A stretch of 34,944 bases of DNA. Origin: JABCPH02 sp963524305. GTDB taxonomy: Bacteria > Fusobacteriota > Fusobacteriia > Fusobacteriales > Leptotrichiaceae. The DNA lies in assembly GCA_963524305.1 (NCBI GenBank), contig CAURGH010000018.1, positions 1 to 34,944 on the forward strand, read 5' to 3'. How positions within the stretch are numbered: position 1 is the first letter of the stretch; every line of letters begins with the position of its first letter. The notes below the pieces were generated by a model. It ran no database searches. It had not been told where the DNA came from and worked only from the letters and a program-made list of their open reading frames with translations. Shown here one piece after another: positions 9,065 through 17,328 of this stretch. Position numbers and translations under genes: made by a program.

Positions 9065-9346
9065 CTATTTTAAAATCAAAGTTATATTGATTTCAGAATC
9101 TTCCAAAGCATTTCCACTAATAAAATTTTTCCCATCAAAATGCAAAATATCTCCTGGAACCAAAATATGTTTTTCTTCTCCATTTAAAAACATTTCCATT
9201 TTTCCTTTTAAAACAGAAAAAATAATTTCTTCATTTTCATGATTATGAGAAGGTATGTGCTCTCCTGAATTTATCACTTTTTTTACTACTTTAAAATTAT
9301 TACCTTTAAACAATAATCCTGCTTTATTCTCTACTGTTCCTAACAT
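9065..9346 (-). CDS. Small single-domain cupin protein
   Basis: The 93-aa protein is one conserved beta-barrel cupin domain. The first metal-binding motif is HNHENEE, where the two His and a Glu would bind a metal. A PGDILHFDG turn follows, with a second motif that lacks the usual His. Its ligand or reaction cannot be told from sequence; such proteins are small-molecule binders or enzymes, or sensor domains. The frame extends to a TTG at 9355, but AGGAG touches that codon directly. The ATG at 9346 has 9 bases to AGGAG and is the better start. A TATAAT box with a 4/6 -35 box lies upstream. The TraX-family gene follows after 12 bases. Confidence 0.85.
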   Translation of the reverse strand: MLGTVENKAGLLFKGNNFKVVKKVINSGEHIPSHNHENEEIIFSVLKGKMEMFLNGEEKHILVPGDILHFDGKNFISGNALEDSEINITLILK

Positions 9347-9382
9347 TCGTATCAACTCCTATTAATTTTTATTCTGATACCA

Positions 9383-9411
9383 ATTATATAATAATTTTAA
9401 TAAAATTTCTA
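9383..9411 (-). promoter_or_regulatory. Possible promoter of the cupin-TraX unit
   Basis: Minus-strand TATAAT (9383-9388) lies 17 bp downstream of TAGAAA (9406-9411, 4 of 6 matches to TTGACA). It would start transcription about 30 bases before the cupin start. In DNA this AT-rich, the match could be chance. Confidence 0.45.
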
Positions 9412-9548
9412 TATTTTTTTATTTATTTTTTTGCATTTTTTTATTTTTTGAAAAATTAATTTATTCCAATGTTTTAGGCATTTACATGCACTTTTTTCAT
9501 TTTGACAAAGGAAAAATACATTGAAATCCATACAAAAAATATATTTTT

Positions 9549-9594
9549 ATCAATTGACTTATAAGTCAGTTGATGTATACTACAAGTACATCAA
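9549..9594 (+). promoter_or_regulatory. Promoter with two overlapping inverted repeats (putative operators)
   Basis: TTGACT (9554-9559) and TATACT (9576-9581) with a 16-bp spacer form the promoter of the 188-aa outer-membrane protein gene. A 26-bp palindrome (9549-9574), symmetric at 12 of 13 pairs, covers the -35 and most of the spacer. A second perfect repeat, TTGATGTA (9570-9577) and TACATCAA (9587-9594) with a 9-bp gap, covers the -10 and start site. The arrangement fits binding of a dimeric repressor; no candidate regulator gene is adjacent. Confidence 0.7.
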
Positions 9595-9656
9595 GGATGT
9601 TAATAAATCTTTGGTAAAAAAATAAAAGGAAAGTTTATAAAGGAAAGGTGATTAAC

Positions 9657-10223
9657 ATGAAAAAAATGTTATTAGGATTATTTTTAGTTGCAGGATTAGC
9701 TTCTTTCGCTAGTGCTCACAAAATTGAAGTAAAAGGTGGATATGATTTAGGTGGAAAATATAATATAAAAGATGCTAAAAACAACACTTATATCAAAAAT
9801 ATTGATGAAGATATCGATGCTAAAAGAAATGCTTTTGAAGCAGGAGCTGAATACAGATACGAAGTTACTCCTGGTTTAGAAGTTGGAGCTGGAGTAGCTT
9901 ATCAACAACATAATGATTTAAAAAATTCAAAAGGTGAACTTTACAACTCAGTACCTGTTTACGGAACTGCAAAATATACATTTGACACTCCAACAGTTGT
10001 TAAACCATACATTAAAGGAGATTTAGGATATTCTGCTAACAGTGATAAAGCTAAAGATGGTTTATACTACGGAGCTGGAGCTGGAGTAAATGTTAATAAT
10101 GTAAATGTTGACGTTATGTATAAAGAAAACCAAGGAAAATACAAAGCTGGAAACGATAATATAAAAGCTAACTATAAAAGAGTTACTCTTGGTGTAGGTT
10201 ACAACTTTAATTTAGGACAATAA
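9657..10223 (+). CDS. Small outer-membrane beta-barrel protein
   Basis: The 188-aa precursor has a signal peptide (Lys-Lys start, hydrophobic core, cleavage after the Ala-Ser-Ala at 18-20). The mature part of about 168 residues alternates polar and hydrophobic residues in strands rich in Gly, Tyr and Val, such as EAGAEYRYEV and VTLGVGYNFNL near the C-terminus. This is typical of 8-stranded porin-like or adhesin-type OMPs. No specific family is certain, and its cargo or ligand is unknown. The frame extends to a GTG at 9648, but that codon is part of the ribosome-binding site AAAGGTGA. The ATG at 9657 is the proper start and gives a normal signal peptide. It is monocistronic, between the operator-rich promoter and a strong terminator. 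Confidence 0.85.
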   Translation: MKKMLLGLFLVAGLASFASAHKIEVKGGYDLGGKYNIKDAKNNTYIKNIDEDIDAKRNAFEAGAEYRYEVTPGLEVGAGVAYQQHNDLKNSKGELYNSVPVYGTAKYTFDTPTVVKPYIKGDLGYSANSDKAKDGLYYGAGAGVNVNNVNVDVMYKENQGKYKAGNDNIKANYKRVTLGVGYNFNLGQ

Positions 10224-10272
10224 TTTAACAATCTTAAATGATTGATTCTTAATTATATCTTCAACATAGAAG

Positions 10273-10305
10273 GGGTTGGCTCAAAATGAGCCAACCCTGA
10301 TTTTG
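10273..10305 (+). terminator. Rho-independent terminator of the small OMP gene
   Basis: A perfect 10-bp stem GGGTTGGCTC/GAGCCAACCC (10273-10282, 10288-10297) with a 5-nt loop is followed by a modest T-rich tail. It is one of the most GC-rich short elements in the window. Confidence 0.85.
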
Positions 10306-10402
10306 AATTTGCACAAAAATTTTTACATACTCTTTAATTGATAAAAATATATCTTATAAATATTTCTATTAATAATAAATATTTTAATTATCAATCTATT
10401 TA

Positions 10403-10411
10403 TGTTATAAT
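10403..10411 (+). promoter_or_regulatory. Extended -10 promoter of the liv operon
   Basis: TG-T-TATAAT (10403-10411) lies about 65 bases before livJ. The -35 region (TTTAAT at 17 bp) is poor, as is usual for extended -10 promoters. ATTGATAA (10337-10344) and TTATCAAT (10388-10395) form a widely spaced inverted repeat just upstream, which could bind a regulator or be chance in A/T-rich DNA. Confidence 0.6.
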
Positions 10412-10477
10412 TAAATATTGAATTAAGATGTTTTATAAATCGTTAATTAAATTTTATATTTTGAAAGGAGAAAAACA

Positions 10478-11593
10478 ATGAAAAAATTACTATTCGTAAT
10501 GTCATTATTGTTATTGTTTGTTGTTAGCTGTGGTGGTAAAAAAGCGGCAGATAGCAATGTAATTAAAATTGGAGTTATCGCACCACTTACTGGTGATGTG
10601 GCTCAATATGGTGTAGCTGTAAAAAATGGAGTTCAATTAAAAGTTGACGAATTAAATGCAGCTGGTGGAATCAATGGTAAAAAAATTGAACTTGTTGTAG
10701 CAGATAGTAAAGGTGAATCACAAGAAGCTGTTAACATTTTCAAAAAAATGGTTTCACAAGATAAAGTAAACTTAGTTATAGGAGAAGTTATTTCTTCTGC
10801 TTCAATCGCAGTTTCAGAATTAGCTCAAAAAGCTAAAGTTCCTATGATTACTGCATCTGGAACAGCTTTAGATATCACAAAAGGTAAAGATTATGTATTT
10901 AGAACTACATTTACTGATCCTTTCCAAGGAACTGCTGTTGCAAAATATGCTAAAGCAAAAGGTATCAAAAAAATTGCTGTTTTAACTAATACTTCAAGTG
11001 ATTATTCATTAGGATTGGCTGAAGCTTTCAAAAAAGAAGCAACTCAAGATGGAATAACTATTGTTGAAGAAAAATATACTAAAGATGATAAAGACTTCAA
11101 ATCAATCTTAACTAAAATTAAAGGACAAAATCCTGAAGCTCTTTTCATTCCTGATTACTATAATACAAATGGTTTAATCATCACTCAAGCTAATGAATTA
11201 GGATTTAAAGTTCCTTACTTCGGTGGAGATGGTTGGGACGGAATCCAAACTAACTTTGGAAAAGTTGCTGAAGGAACTATTTTCTCAAGTCAGTTTGCTC
11301 CAGATGACACTGATCCAACTGTAGTGAAATTTATAAATTCTTACAAAACTAAGTTTAATTCTAATCCTTTAGTATTTTCAGCATTAGGATATGACACAGT
11401 TACTGTTGTCGAAAATGCAATTAAAAATTCTAAAGATTTATCAGGAGAATCTATCAGAACTGCTATGGCAGCTACTAAAGGTTTACCTCTAGTTACTGGT
11501 ACTTTCCAATTTGATGCTGATAGAAACCCTAATAAAAAAGTTACTTTCATAGAAGTTAAAGGTGGAAAGCTTACATTAAAAGAAAAATTATAA
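10478..11593 (+). CDS. livJ: Branched-chain amino-acid ABC transporter, substrate-binding lipoprotein
   Basis: This type I periplasmic binding protein captures leucine, isoleucine, valine or a related amino acid and delivers it to LivHM. The 371-aa precursor has a lipoprotein signal with lipobox VVSC (Cys18), so the mature protein is lipid-anchored. The family signature IKIGVIAPLTGDVAQYG follows at about 28-44, with ELNAAGGINGKKIELVVAD soon after. An AAAGGAG ribosome-binding site precedes the ATG. It heads a five-gene operon, with a hairpin separating it from livH. Exact substrate cannot be read from sequence; some members of the family take amides or urea. Confidence 0.94.
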   Translation: MKKLLFVMSLLLLFVVSCGGKKAADSNVIKIGVIAPLTGDVAQYGVAVKNGVQLKVDELNAAGGINGKKIELVVADSKGESQEAVNIFKKMVSQDKVNLVIGEVISSASIAVSELAQKAKVPMITASGTALDITKGKDYVFRTTFTDPFQGTAVAKYAKAKGIKKIAVLTNTSSDYSLGLAEAFKKEATQDGITIVEEKYTKDDKDFKSILTKIKGQNPEALFIPDYYNTNGLIITQANELGFKVPYFGGDGWDGIQTNFGKVAEGTIFSSQFAPDDTDPTVVKFINSYKTKFNSNPLVFSALGYDTVTVVENAIKNSKDLSGESIRTAMAATKGLPLVTGTFQFDADRNPNKKVTFIEVKGGKLTLKEKL

Positions 11594-11671
11594 TTTTAAA
11601 TTCTATTAAATGATACAATTCAATTTAATTAGAAAATCTTAAAATAATTAGAATATGAGTAATTTTTATGA

Positions 11672-11710
11672 AAAGAAGATAGGCTATTTTACTATCTTCT
11701 TTCAGTTTTT
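11672..11710 (+). terminator. Intra-operon hairpin between livJ and livH
   Basis: An 11-bp stem (11672-11682 with 11692-11702, arms AAAGAAGATAG/CTATCTTCTTT) with a 9-nt loop is followed by CAGTTTTT. Its place after the binding-protein gene suggests partial termination or 3'-end protection, giving more LivJ than membrane components. This is a common arrangement in binding-protein-dependent operons. Confidence 0.65.
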
Positions 11711-11744
11711 ATTCATATAAAAAAATAAAATTTGAGGAGTAAAA

Positions 11745-12641
11745 ATGTTTAAAAACTTTATAGAACAGACTATCAATGGTCTTCAAGCCGGTAGTATTTA
11801 TGCATTAATTGCATTGGGTTATACTATGGTTTACGGGATTGTTGGACTTATAAATTTTGCACATGGTGATATATTGATGATTGGATCTTACATCGTTTTA
11901 GTTTGTCTTTCATTTGGAATACCATTTATTCCAGCACTTGTAATATCTATTGTTTTTTGTGCTATATTAGGTGTACTTATTGATTTTTTTGCATACAGAC
12001 CTTTGAGAAATGCACCAAAAATTTCTGCATTGATTACTGCGATAGGAATGAGTTTCTTGTTAGAAAGTGTTGCTTTAATTGTATTTGGAGCTAATCCAAG
12101 AGTAATTAATACAAATGCTATTCCTTCATTCTTGTCAGCTGATAGCAATATTAAATTAGGAGCTATTAACATTAGTATACTTACTATTTTCGTTATTGCA
12201 ATTACTTTAATCTGTATGTATGTTTTAAATTTATTTATCAAAAAAACAAAACTAGGAAAAGCTACAAGAGCTGTTTCTCAAGATACTGGAGCTGCTAAAT
12301 TAATGGGAATTAACGTTAACTTGACTATCGCAATTACTTTTGCTATTGGTTCTGGATTAGGGGCTTTAGGTGGAGTTTTATATGCGATAATGTATCCAAG
12401 AATAGAACCTTACATGGGTATGCTGCCTGGATTAAAAGCATTTATTGCAGCCGTATTTGGTGGAATAGGAAGTATTCCTGGAGCAATGGTTGGAGGTTAC
12501 GTTTTAGGAATTATTGAATCTTATACAAAAGGTTATATTTCTTCTACTTGGGCAAATCCTATTGTTTTTGGAGTATTAGTTTTAATACTTATATTTAGAC
12601 CAAACGGATTATTTGGTAAAAATCAAAAAGAAAAAGTTTAA
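11745..12641 (+). CDS. livH: Branched-chain amino-acid ABC transporter permease
   Basis: LivH is one of the two inner-membrane permease subunits that form the channel with LivM. It has 298 residues with about eight hydrophobic helices. The family start (GLQAGSIYALIALGYTMVYG, residues 12-31) and the INFAHGD segment that follows are characteristic. The cytoplasmic coupling loop near residues 170-210 includes AVSQDTGAAKLMGIN. A GAGGAG ribosome-binding site sits 5 bases before the ATG. livM follows after 11 bases. Confidence 0.95.
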   Translation: MFKNFIEQTINGLQAGSIYALIALGYTMVYGIVGLINFAHGDILMIGSYIVLVCLSFGIPFIPALVISIVFCAILGVLIDFFAYRPLRNAPKISALITAIGMSFLLESVALIVFGANPRVINTNAIPSFLSADSNIKLGAINISILTIFVIAITLICMYVLNLFIKKTKLGKATRAVSQDTGAAKLMGINVNLTIAITFAIGSGLGALGGVLYAIMYPRIEPYMGMLPGLKAFIAAVFGGIGSIPGAMVGGYVLGIIESYTKGYISSTWANPIVFGVLVLILIFRPNGLFGKNQKEKV

Positions 12642-12652
12642 TAGGAGGAAAA

Positions 12653-13702
12653 ATGCAAAAAAATACACAAAAAACTACAAGTGTATGGGGAGATTTGAAC
12701 TATTTCAATAAATTTAATAAACGAAATTATAGTTTGACTACCATATTTATCATAGTTTTATTCATTATTTTAAATTTTAGTTTTGATAGTAAAGATATGT
12801 TTAGTTATACTGCTGGTATTTATATTAATATTTTAATTTATATATTATTTGCAGTGAGCTTGAATATCGCAGTTGGATTAATGGGACAACTTAGTTTAGG
12901 TCATGCTGGATTTATTGCTATTGGTGGATATACTGCTGCACTTATTTCTAAATCAATGGTTGCCGCTAATTTACCTGCTTTCGTTCAATTGTTTATTTCT
13001 TCAATAATCGGTGGAATCGTTGCAGCAGTTTTCGGATTTTTATTAGGAGCAAGTACCTTAAGATTAAGAGGAGATTATTTGGCAATTATTACATTGGCTT
13101 TTGGAGAAATTATAAAATATGTTATTCAAAATTTAGATTTCTTAGGTGGAGCTGCTGGATTAAAAGATATTCCGACAATAACTAATTTCCAAATTTCATT
13201 CATTTTCGTTGTTGTTTCAGTTATTATTATGACAATGATTATGACTTCAAGAAAAGGTAGAGAAATTATTTCAATAAGAGAAGATGAAATTGCTGCTGAA
13301 AATATCGGTATTAATATTAAAAAAGCAAAATTATATGGATTTACTATATCAGCTTTCTTTGCTGGAATTGGTGGTTCATTATTTGCACATAACATTGGAA
13401 TTTTAACACCTGATAAATTTGGATTTATGTTCTCTATTGAAATATTAGTTATGGTTGTATTTGGTGGACTAGGAAGTATAACTGGAGCAGTTATTTCTGC
13501 AACCGCATTAACTATATTAAACGAATATTTAAGAGAAGTTTCTCAATTTAGATATTTAGTTTATGCAATTATCTTAATTGTGTTAATGATTTTTAGACCA
13601 TCAGGAATTTTTGGAACAAAGGAATTAACAATACCAAGATTTGTAAGAAAAATTAAGAATATAAAAAATAAAACTTTGAATAAAAACAAAAATAAAAAAT
13701 AG
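12653..13702 (+). CDS. livM: Branched-chain amino-acid ABC transporter permease
   Basis: LivM is the second permease subunit of the importer. The 349 residues hold about nine or ten hydrophobic helices. The family signature GLMGQLSLGHAGFIAIGGYT is at about 74-93, and the coupling loop contains SIREDEIAAENIGIN. The first 30 residues are a polar N-terminal extension, and the last 20 are Lys/Asn-rich. Ribosome-binding site AGGAGG precedes the ATG, and the livG start follows the stop by 11 bases. Confidence 0.95.
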   Translation: MQKNTQKTTSVWGDLNYFNKFNKRNYSLTTIFIIVLFIILNFSFDSKDMFSYTAGIYINILIYILFAVSLNIAVGLMGQLSLGHAGFIAIGGYTAALISKSMVAANLPAFVQLFISSIIGGIVAAVFGFLLGASTLRLRGDYLAIITLAFGEIIKYVIQNLDFLGGAAGLKDIPTITNFQISFIFVVVSVIIMTMIMTSRKGREIISIREDEIAAENIGINIKKAKLYGFTISAFFAGIGGSLFAHNIGILTPDKFGFMFSIEILVMVVFGGLGSITGAVISATALTILNEYLREVSQFRYLVYAIILIVLMIFRPSGIFGTKELTIPRFVRKIKNIKNKTLNKNKNKK

Positions 13703-13713
13703 GAGTATTAATT

Positions 13714-14472
13714 ATGTCATTATTAAAAACGACGAATTTAGGAATATCATTTGGTGGACTTAGAGCCGTTGATGATGTAAATATTGAAATTAAAGAAGGC
13801 GAATTGATTGGATTAATTGGACCTAATGGAGCTGGAAAAACAACAATTTTTAACCTTTTAACAGGTGTTTACAAGCCTACTGATGGAGATATTTCAATAA
13901 ATGGAACAAGCACTAACAAAAAAACTACTCCACAAATAGTTGAACTTGGAGTATCTAGAACTTTCCAAAATATTAGATTATTTAAAAATTTATCAGTTTT
14001 AGATAATGTAAAATTGGCTTTAAACAATAGTATGAGTTATTCTACATTGTCCGCTATTTTAAGACTTCCTAAATACTGGAGAGAAGAAAGAATAGCGACT
14101 GACACTGCATTAGACTTATTAGATATCTTTGATATGGCGGAAATGGCAAATATTATAGCTGGAAACTTATCATATGGTCAGCAAAGAAAATTGGAAATTG
14201 CGAGAGCACTTGCAACTTCTCCAAAATTATTATTGCTTGATGAACCAGCTGCGGGAATGAATCCTAACGAAACAAAAGAATTAATGAATACTATCCGTTT
14301 CATTAGAGACAAATTTAAAATTTCAATTTTATTAATCGAACACGATATGGATTTAGTAATGGGTATTTGTGAAAGATTGTATGTTTTAAATTTTGGAAAA
14401 ATTATTGCTTCGGGATTACCTGAAGAAATTCAAAATAATAAAGAAGTTATTACTGCTTATTTGGGTGAGTAA
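13714..14472 (+). CDS. livG: Branched-chain amino-acid ABC transporter ATPase
   Basis: LivG is one of two nucleotide-binding subunits that power the importer. The 252-aa protein has Walker A GPNGAGKTT (36-44), signature LSYGQQRKLE, Walker B LLLLDEPAAGMNP and the switch His in LLIEHDMD. The AAGMNP wording after Walker B is typical of LivG rather than LivF. Ribosome-binding site AGGAG is 8 bases before the ATG. The gene ends 16 bases before livF. Confidence 0.95.
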   Translation: MSLLKTTNLGISFGGLRAVDDVNIEIKEGELIGLIGPNGAGKTTIFNLLTGVYKPTDGDISINGTSTNKKTTPQIVELGVSRTFQNIRLFKNLSVLDNVKLALNNSMSYSTLSAILRLPKYWREERIATDTALDLLDIFDMAEMANIIAGNLSYGQQRKLEIARALATSPKLLLLDEPAAGMNPNETKELMNTIRFIRDKFKISILLIEHDMDLVMGICERLYVLNFGKIIASGLPEEIQNNKEVITAYLGE

Positions 14473-14488
14473 AAATAGGAGGATTTTT

Positions 14489-15202
14489 GTGGATATTTTA
14501 AATGTAAGTGATTTGAATGTTTATTATGGTGGAATTCACGCTATAAAAAATATATCATTCAATATAAAAAAGGGAGAAATTGTTTCTCTTATCGGAGCTA
14601 ATGGTGCTGGTAAAACTTCTACATTGCACGCAATTTCTGGGTTAGTTCCTATTAAAGCTGGAGAAATTTCTCTAAATGGTGAAAATATAACTAATATTGA
14701 AGCTCACAAACTTATAAAAAAAGGAATGGCACACGTTCCTGAAGGAAGAAGAATTTTTACTCAACTTACTGTTGTGGAAAATTTGGAAATGGGAGCTTTC
14801 ACTAGAAATGATAAAGATAAAATAAAAGCTGATATGGACAAAATGTTTAAACTTTTTCCTAGATTGGCTGAAAGAAAAAAACAACTTGCTGGAACAATGA
14901 GTGGAGGAGAACAACAAATGTTAGCAATGGCAAGAGCATTGATGTCTAAGCCAAAATTGCTACTTCTTGATGAACCATCAATGGGATTAGCTCCTTTACT
15001 TGTTCAAGAAATTTTTAAAATTGTTGAGCACATCAATAAAGAAGAAGGAGTTACAATTCTACTTGTTGAACAAAATGCTAATATGGCACTTTCTATCGCT
15101 GATAGAGGTTATGTTTTAGAAACTGGTAAAATTATTCTAGAAGGAACAGGAAAAGGATTATTAGTTAATCCTGAAATTAAAAAGGCATATTTGGGAGGAT
15201 AA
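14489..15202 (+). CDS. livF: Branched-chain amino-acid ABC transporter ATPase
   Basis: LivF is the second ATPase subunit. It has 237 residues with Walker A GANGAGKTS, signature MSGGEQQML, Walker B LLLLDEPSMGLAP and LLVEQN at the switch region. An in-frame ATG exists at 14393 inside livG, but a strong AGGAGG (about 14478-14483) lies 5-6 bases before the GTG at 14489. That start gives the usual N-terminus DILNVSDLNVYYGG and normal family length, so I use it. The stop codon lies within the stem of the operon's terminator. Confidence 0.94.
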   Translation: MDILNVSDLNVYYGGIHAIKNISFNIKKGEIVSLIGANGAGKTSTLHAISGLVPIKAGEISLNGENITNIEAHKLIKKGMAHVPEGRRIFTQLTVVENLEMGAFTRNDKDKIKADMDKMFKLFPRLAERKKQLAGTMSGGEQQMLAMARALMSKPKLLLLDEPSMGLAPLLVQEIFKIVEHINKEEGVTILLVEQNANMALSIADRGYVLETGKIILEGTGKGLLVNPEIKKAYLGG

Positions 15203-15217
15203 ATTATCCTCCTTTTT
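15193..15217 (+). terminator. Rho-independent terminator of livJHMGF
   Basis: GGAGGAT (15193-15199) pairs with ATCCTCC (15205-15211), followed by six T's. The livF stop codon is in the loop side of the hairpin. The convergent pgeF gene ends 14 bases beyond. Confidence 0.88.
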
Positions 15218-15224
15218 TCTTAAA

Positions 15225-16040
15225 TTATATATTTTTTACAGAAAAACTTATCATCGCAGTTGCTCTCCCGGCATTTTCCCCTTCTCGTCTATGCGAATGA
15301 AATTTATCACTTCTATTCCCTAAATCATTAATTTCTCCAAAAGTATCTTCATAAGAAACTATTAAATTTTCTGGTTTTATACCAAGCGATAAAGCCATAA
15401 TCTCATTAAATTTTGTATTATCAAAATGATATTTCCTAGTACTTTCATTCCATTTAAACGATTTTTGTATCAATTCACTTTCTTTCCCAAATTTATTCAC
15501 AAAATTTTCATAAAAATCTATACCAATCTCATAATATTTTTGCTGCATTCCAATTCCTAATCCCATTAAAACATCCTTTGGATCAGTTCCAAAAACTTCT
15601 TTCATTTTTTCAAGACCACTTTTCATCATTCCCTTAAATGTTCCAGGCCAACCTGAATGCCATACTCCGATAACTTCATTTTTTTTATCATACACAAAAA
15701 TTGGAAGGCAGTCTGCGTAAAAAGTAAAGATTGCAATATCTTTCCTTTTTGTCAAAAATCCATCAATATCACATTCTTTCTCATAATAATATTTCTCACA
15801 ATTTTCATCAATAACAAAAACATTCGCTGAATGTGTCTGAAATGCCATAACTTCTTGCTTTCCCTCTAGATTTAATTCTTCCAATAATTTATTTCTATTC
15901 TCTTTTTGAATACCTTGAACCTGATTTTCAAGTGGACAGTAATCCGACATATTCCCTGCATTTTTCTTTGTATAAACTGCTTTTATCCCAAGTTTTTCAA
16001 ACTCTTCAATAAAATAATAATTTTCCTTTTCTACAAACAT
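15225..16040 (-). CDS. pgeF: Peptidoglycan editing factor / polyphenol oxidase-type purine nucleosidase (YfiH family)
   Basis: Members of this laccase-domain family are copper/zinc proteins. The E. coli protein prevents mis-incorporation of serine into peptidoglycan stems, and related proteins act on purine nucleosides. The 271-aa protein has the metal-site residues in the expected spacing: His70 (in HSANV), Cys111 (YADCLPI) and His128 (HSGWPGT, usually HAGWRGT, so two changes in a conserved loop). The open frame reaches a TTG at 16073 overlapping ispA, but no ribosome-binding site serves it. GGGAG precedes a double ATG at 16043/16040, and I take the second for spacing. It follows ispA after 13 bases. 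Confidence 0.87.
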   Translation of the reverse strand: MFVEKENYYFIEEFEKLGIKAVYTKKNAGNMSDYCPLENQVQGIQKENRNKLLEELNLEGKQEVMAFQTHSANVFVIDENCEKYYYEKECDIDGFLTKRKDIAIFTFYADCLPIFVYDKKNEVIGVWHSGWPGTFKGMMKSGLEKMKEVFGTDPKDVLMGLGIGMQQKYYEIGIDFYENFVNKFGKESELIQKSFKWNESTRKYHFDNTKFNEIMALSLGIKPENLIVSYEDTFGEINDLGNRSDKFHSHRREGENAGRATAMISFSVKNI

Positions 16041-16053
16041 CATTTCTCCCTTT

Positions 16054-16953
16054 TTATTTTTTCCGATTTCCAAAATAATCTGTCAATTCAACAAATAATT
16101 CATTTCCATCAAAATATTTTTCAATAATTTCATTAGCCTTTTTCAAATATTCCGACAACATTTCTTTACTTTTCTCAAGACCATACAAACTCGGATAAGT
16201 CATTTTGTGATTTTCCTCATCGTTTGATTCTTTCCCAGTTTCCAAAAAATCTCCTTCAATATCCAAAATATCATCTTTTATTTGAAATGCAATCCCAATC
16301 AATTCCGAATACTCAATTAATTTTTTCTTTTTCTCACCTTCAATTTCCAATGCAATTAAAGGCAATTCTATCGCTGCTGTGAGCAATTTTCCTGTTTTAT
16401 GCTGATGAATATATCTCAATGTCCTTCTCGCTTCATCTATGCCTTTTTCACTCTTTTCAATGATTTGATTTTCCGATTTAATGTCCACAAATTGTCCACC
16501 AACCATTCCATAAAATCCTGCATATTCAGACAATTTCAAGATAATTTCCACTTTACTTTTATCACTAATTTTCTCAGAATTTGAAATCACATTAAACGCT
16601 TCCGTCAAAAGTACATCTCCAACCAAAATTGCTGGTGCTTCACCATATTTTACATGCGTCGTCAATTTCCCACGTCGATACATATCATCATCCATTGCAG
16701 GTAAATCGTCATGTACAAGCGAATAGCAATGAATAAATTCCAATGCCACCGCCACATCTTCCACCGCTTCATATTCTTTCCCAAACAAATCACAAATCAT
16801 ATACATCAAAATTGGACGAATACGCTTCCCACCATTCATTACAGCGTACTCCATACCTTCTGCCAATTCATCAGGATATTTATACTTTTGTAATTTTTTT
16901 TGTAAATTTCCTTCTACAATTTCTTTCTTCTCACTCAAATATTTTTTTAACAT
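16054..16953 (-). CDS. ispA: Polyprenyl (farnesyl/geranylgeranyl) diphosphate synthase
   Basis: This enzyme condenses isopentenyl diphosphate with allylic diphosphates to give short-chain isoprenoid precursors for undecaprenyl phosphate and quinones. It has 299 residues. The first Asp-rich motif, HDDLPAMDDD, covers residues 81-90 and has the DDxxxxD form used by bacterial farnesyl diphosphate synthases. The second, DDILD, is at 227-231, and GGKRIRP at 41-47 binds the diphosphate. Exact chain length cannot be fixed by eye. The ribosome-binding site is weak (GTGAG). The usual xseB-ispA neighbourhood is kept, with xseB 85 bp upstream. Confidence 0.93.
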   Translation of the reverse strand: MLKKYLSEKKEIVEGNLQKKLQKYKYPDELAEGMEYAVMNGGKRIRPILMYMICDLFGKEYEAVEDVAVALEFIHCYSLVHDDLPAMDDDMYRRGKLTTHVKYGEAPAILVGDVLLTEAFNVISNSEKISDKSKVEIILKLSEYAGFYGMVGGQFVDIKSENQIIEKSEKGIDEARRTLRYIHQHKTGKLLTAAIELPLIALEIEGEKKKKLIEYSELIGIAFQIKDDILDIEGDFLETGKESNDEENHKMTYPSLYGLEKSKEMLSEYLKKANEIIEKYFDGNELFVELTDYFGNRKK

Positions 16954-17038
16954 AAGTACTCACACCATTTTCTAAAATAATTTTTAAAACTCAATTTTAA
17001 ATTTTTTCAATAAAATCTTCAATTTATCAAAAACTTTT

Positions 17039-17260
17039 TTAATCTAAATTTTCAGTTTCAAGTTTTCCATTTTTCTCCAAAACTTTCAAAACTTTCCCTT
17101 CCCCAATTTCCAACAATTTTTCTGATTCCTTAATTAATTTTATCGCTTTCTCATACTCATTTATCGAATCTTCGAGCGATAATTCTCCATTTTCCAATTT
17201 TCCCAAAATCTCATCAATTTGTTCGATATTTTCTTCATAAGTTTGTTTTTTTGCTGCCAT
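17039..17260 (-). CDS. xseB: Exodeoxyribonuclease VII small subunit
   Basis: XseB assembles in several copies on the catalytic XseA subunit to form exonuclease VII, which degrades single-stranded DNA. The 73-aa protein is almost wholly helical and carries the family core: TYEENIEQIDEIL, then KLENGELSLEDSINEYEKA at about 21-39. A GGGAAG ribosome-binding site is present. The large-subunit gene xseA, often adjacent, is not in this window; rsmD is upstream instead. ispA follows, as in many bacteria. Confidence 0.93.
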   Translation of the reverse strand: MAAKKQTYEENIEQIDEILGKLENGELSLEDSINEYEKAIKLIKESEKLLEIGEGKVLKVLEKNGKLETENLD

Positions 17261-17328
17261 TTACATTACTTCCCTTCTTTTCTACGTTTAATAAACAGTT
17301 AAATTTTAATTTATTTATTTAAAAAAAA

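Larger units (their letters stand above)
9347..9656. other. Divergent intergenic region between cupin and outer-membrane protein genes
   Basis: This 310-bp AT-rich stretch has no open frame of note. It holds a weak leftward promoter (9383-9411), a good rightward promoter (9554-9581) with nested inverted repeats (9549-9594), and a leader of about 70 nt for the outer-membrane protein. In 9412-9545 I see only A/T runs and no RNA gene. Confidence 0.7.

Noticed and set aside
14393..14488. Upstream start for livF within livG
   Set aside because: No ribosome-binding site there, and the extra residues are a shadow of livG; the GTG at 14489 has a strong AGGAGG.
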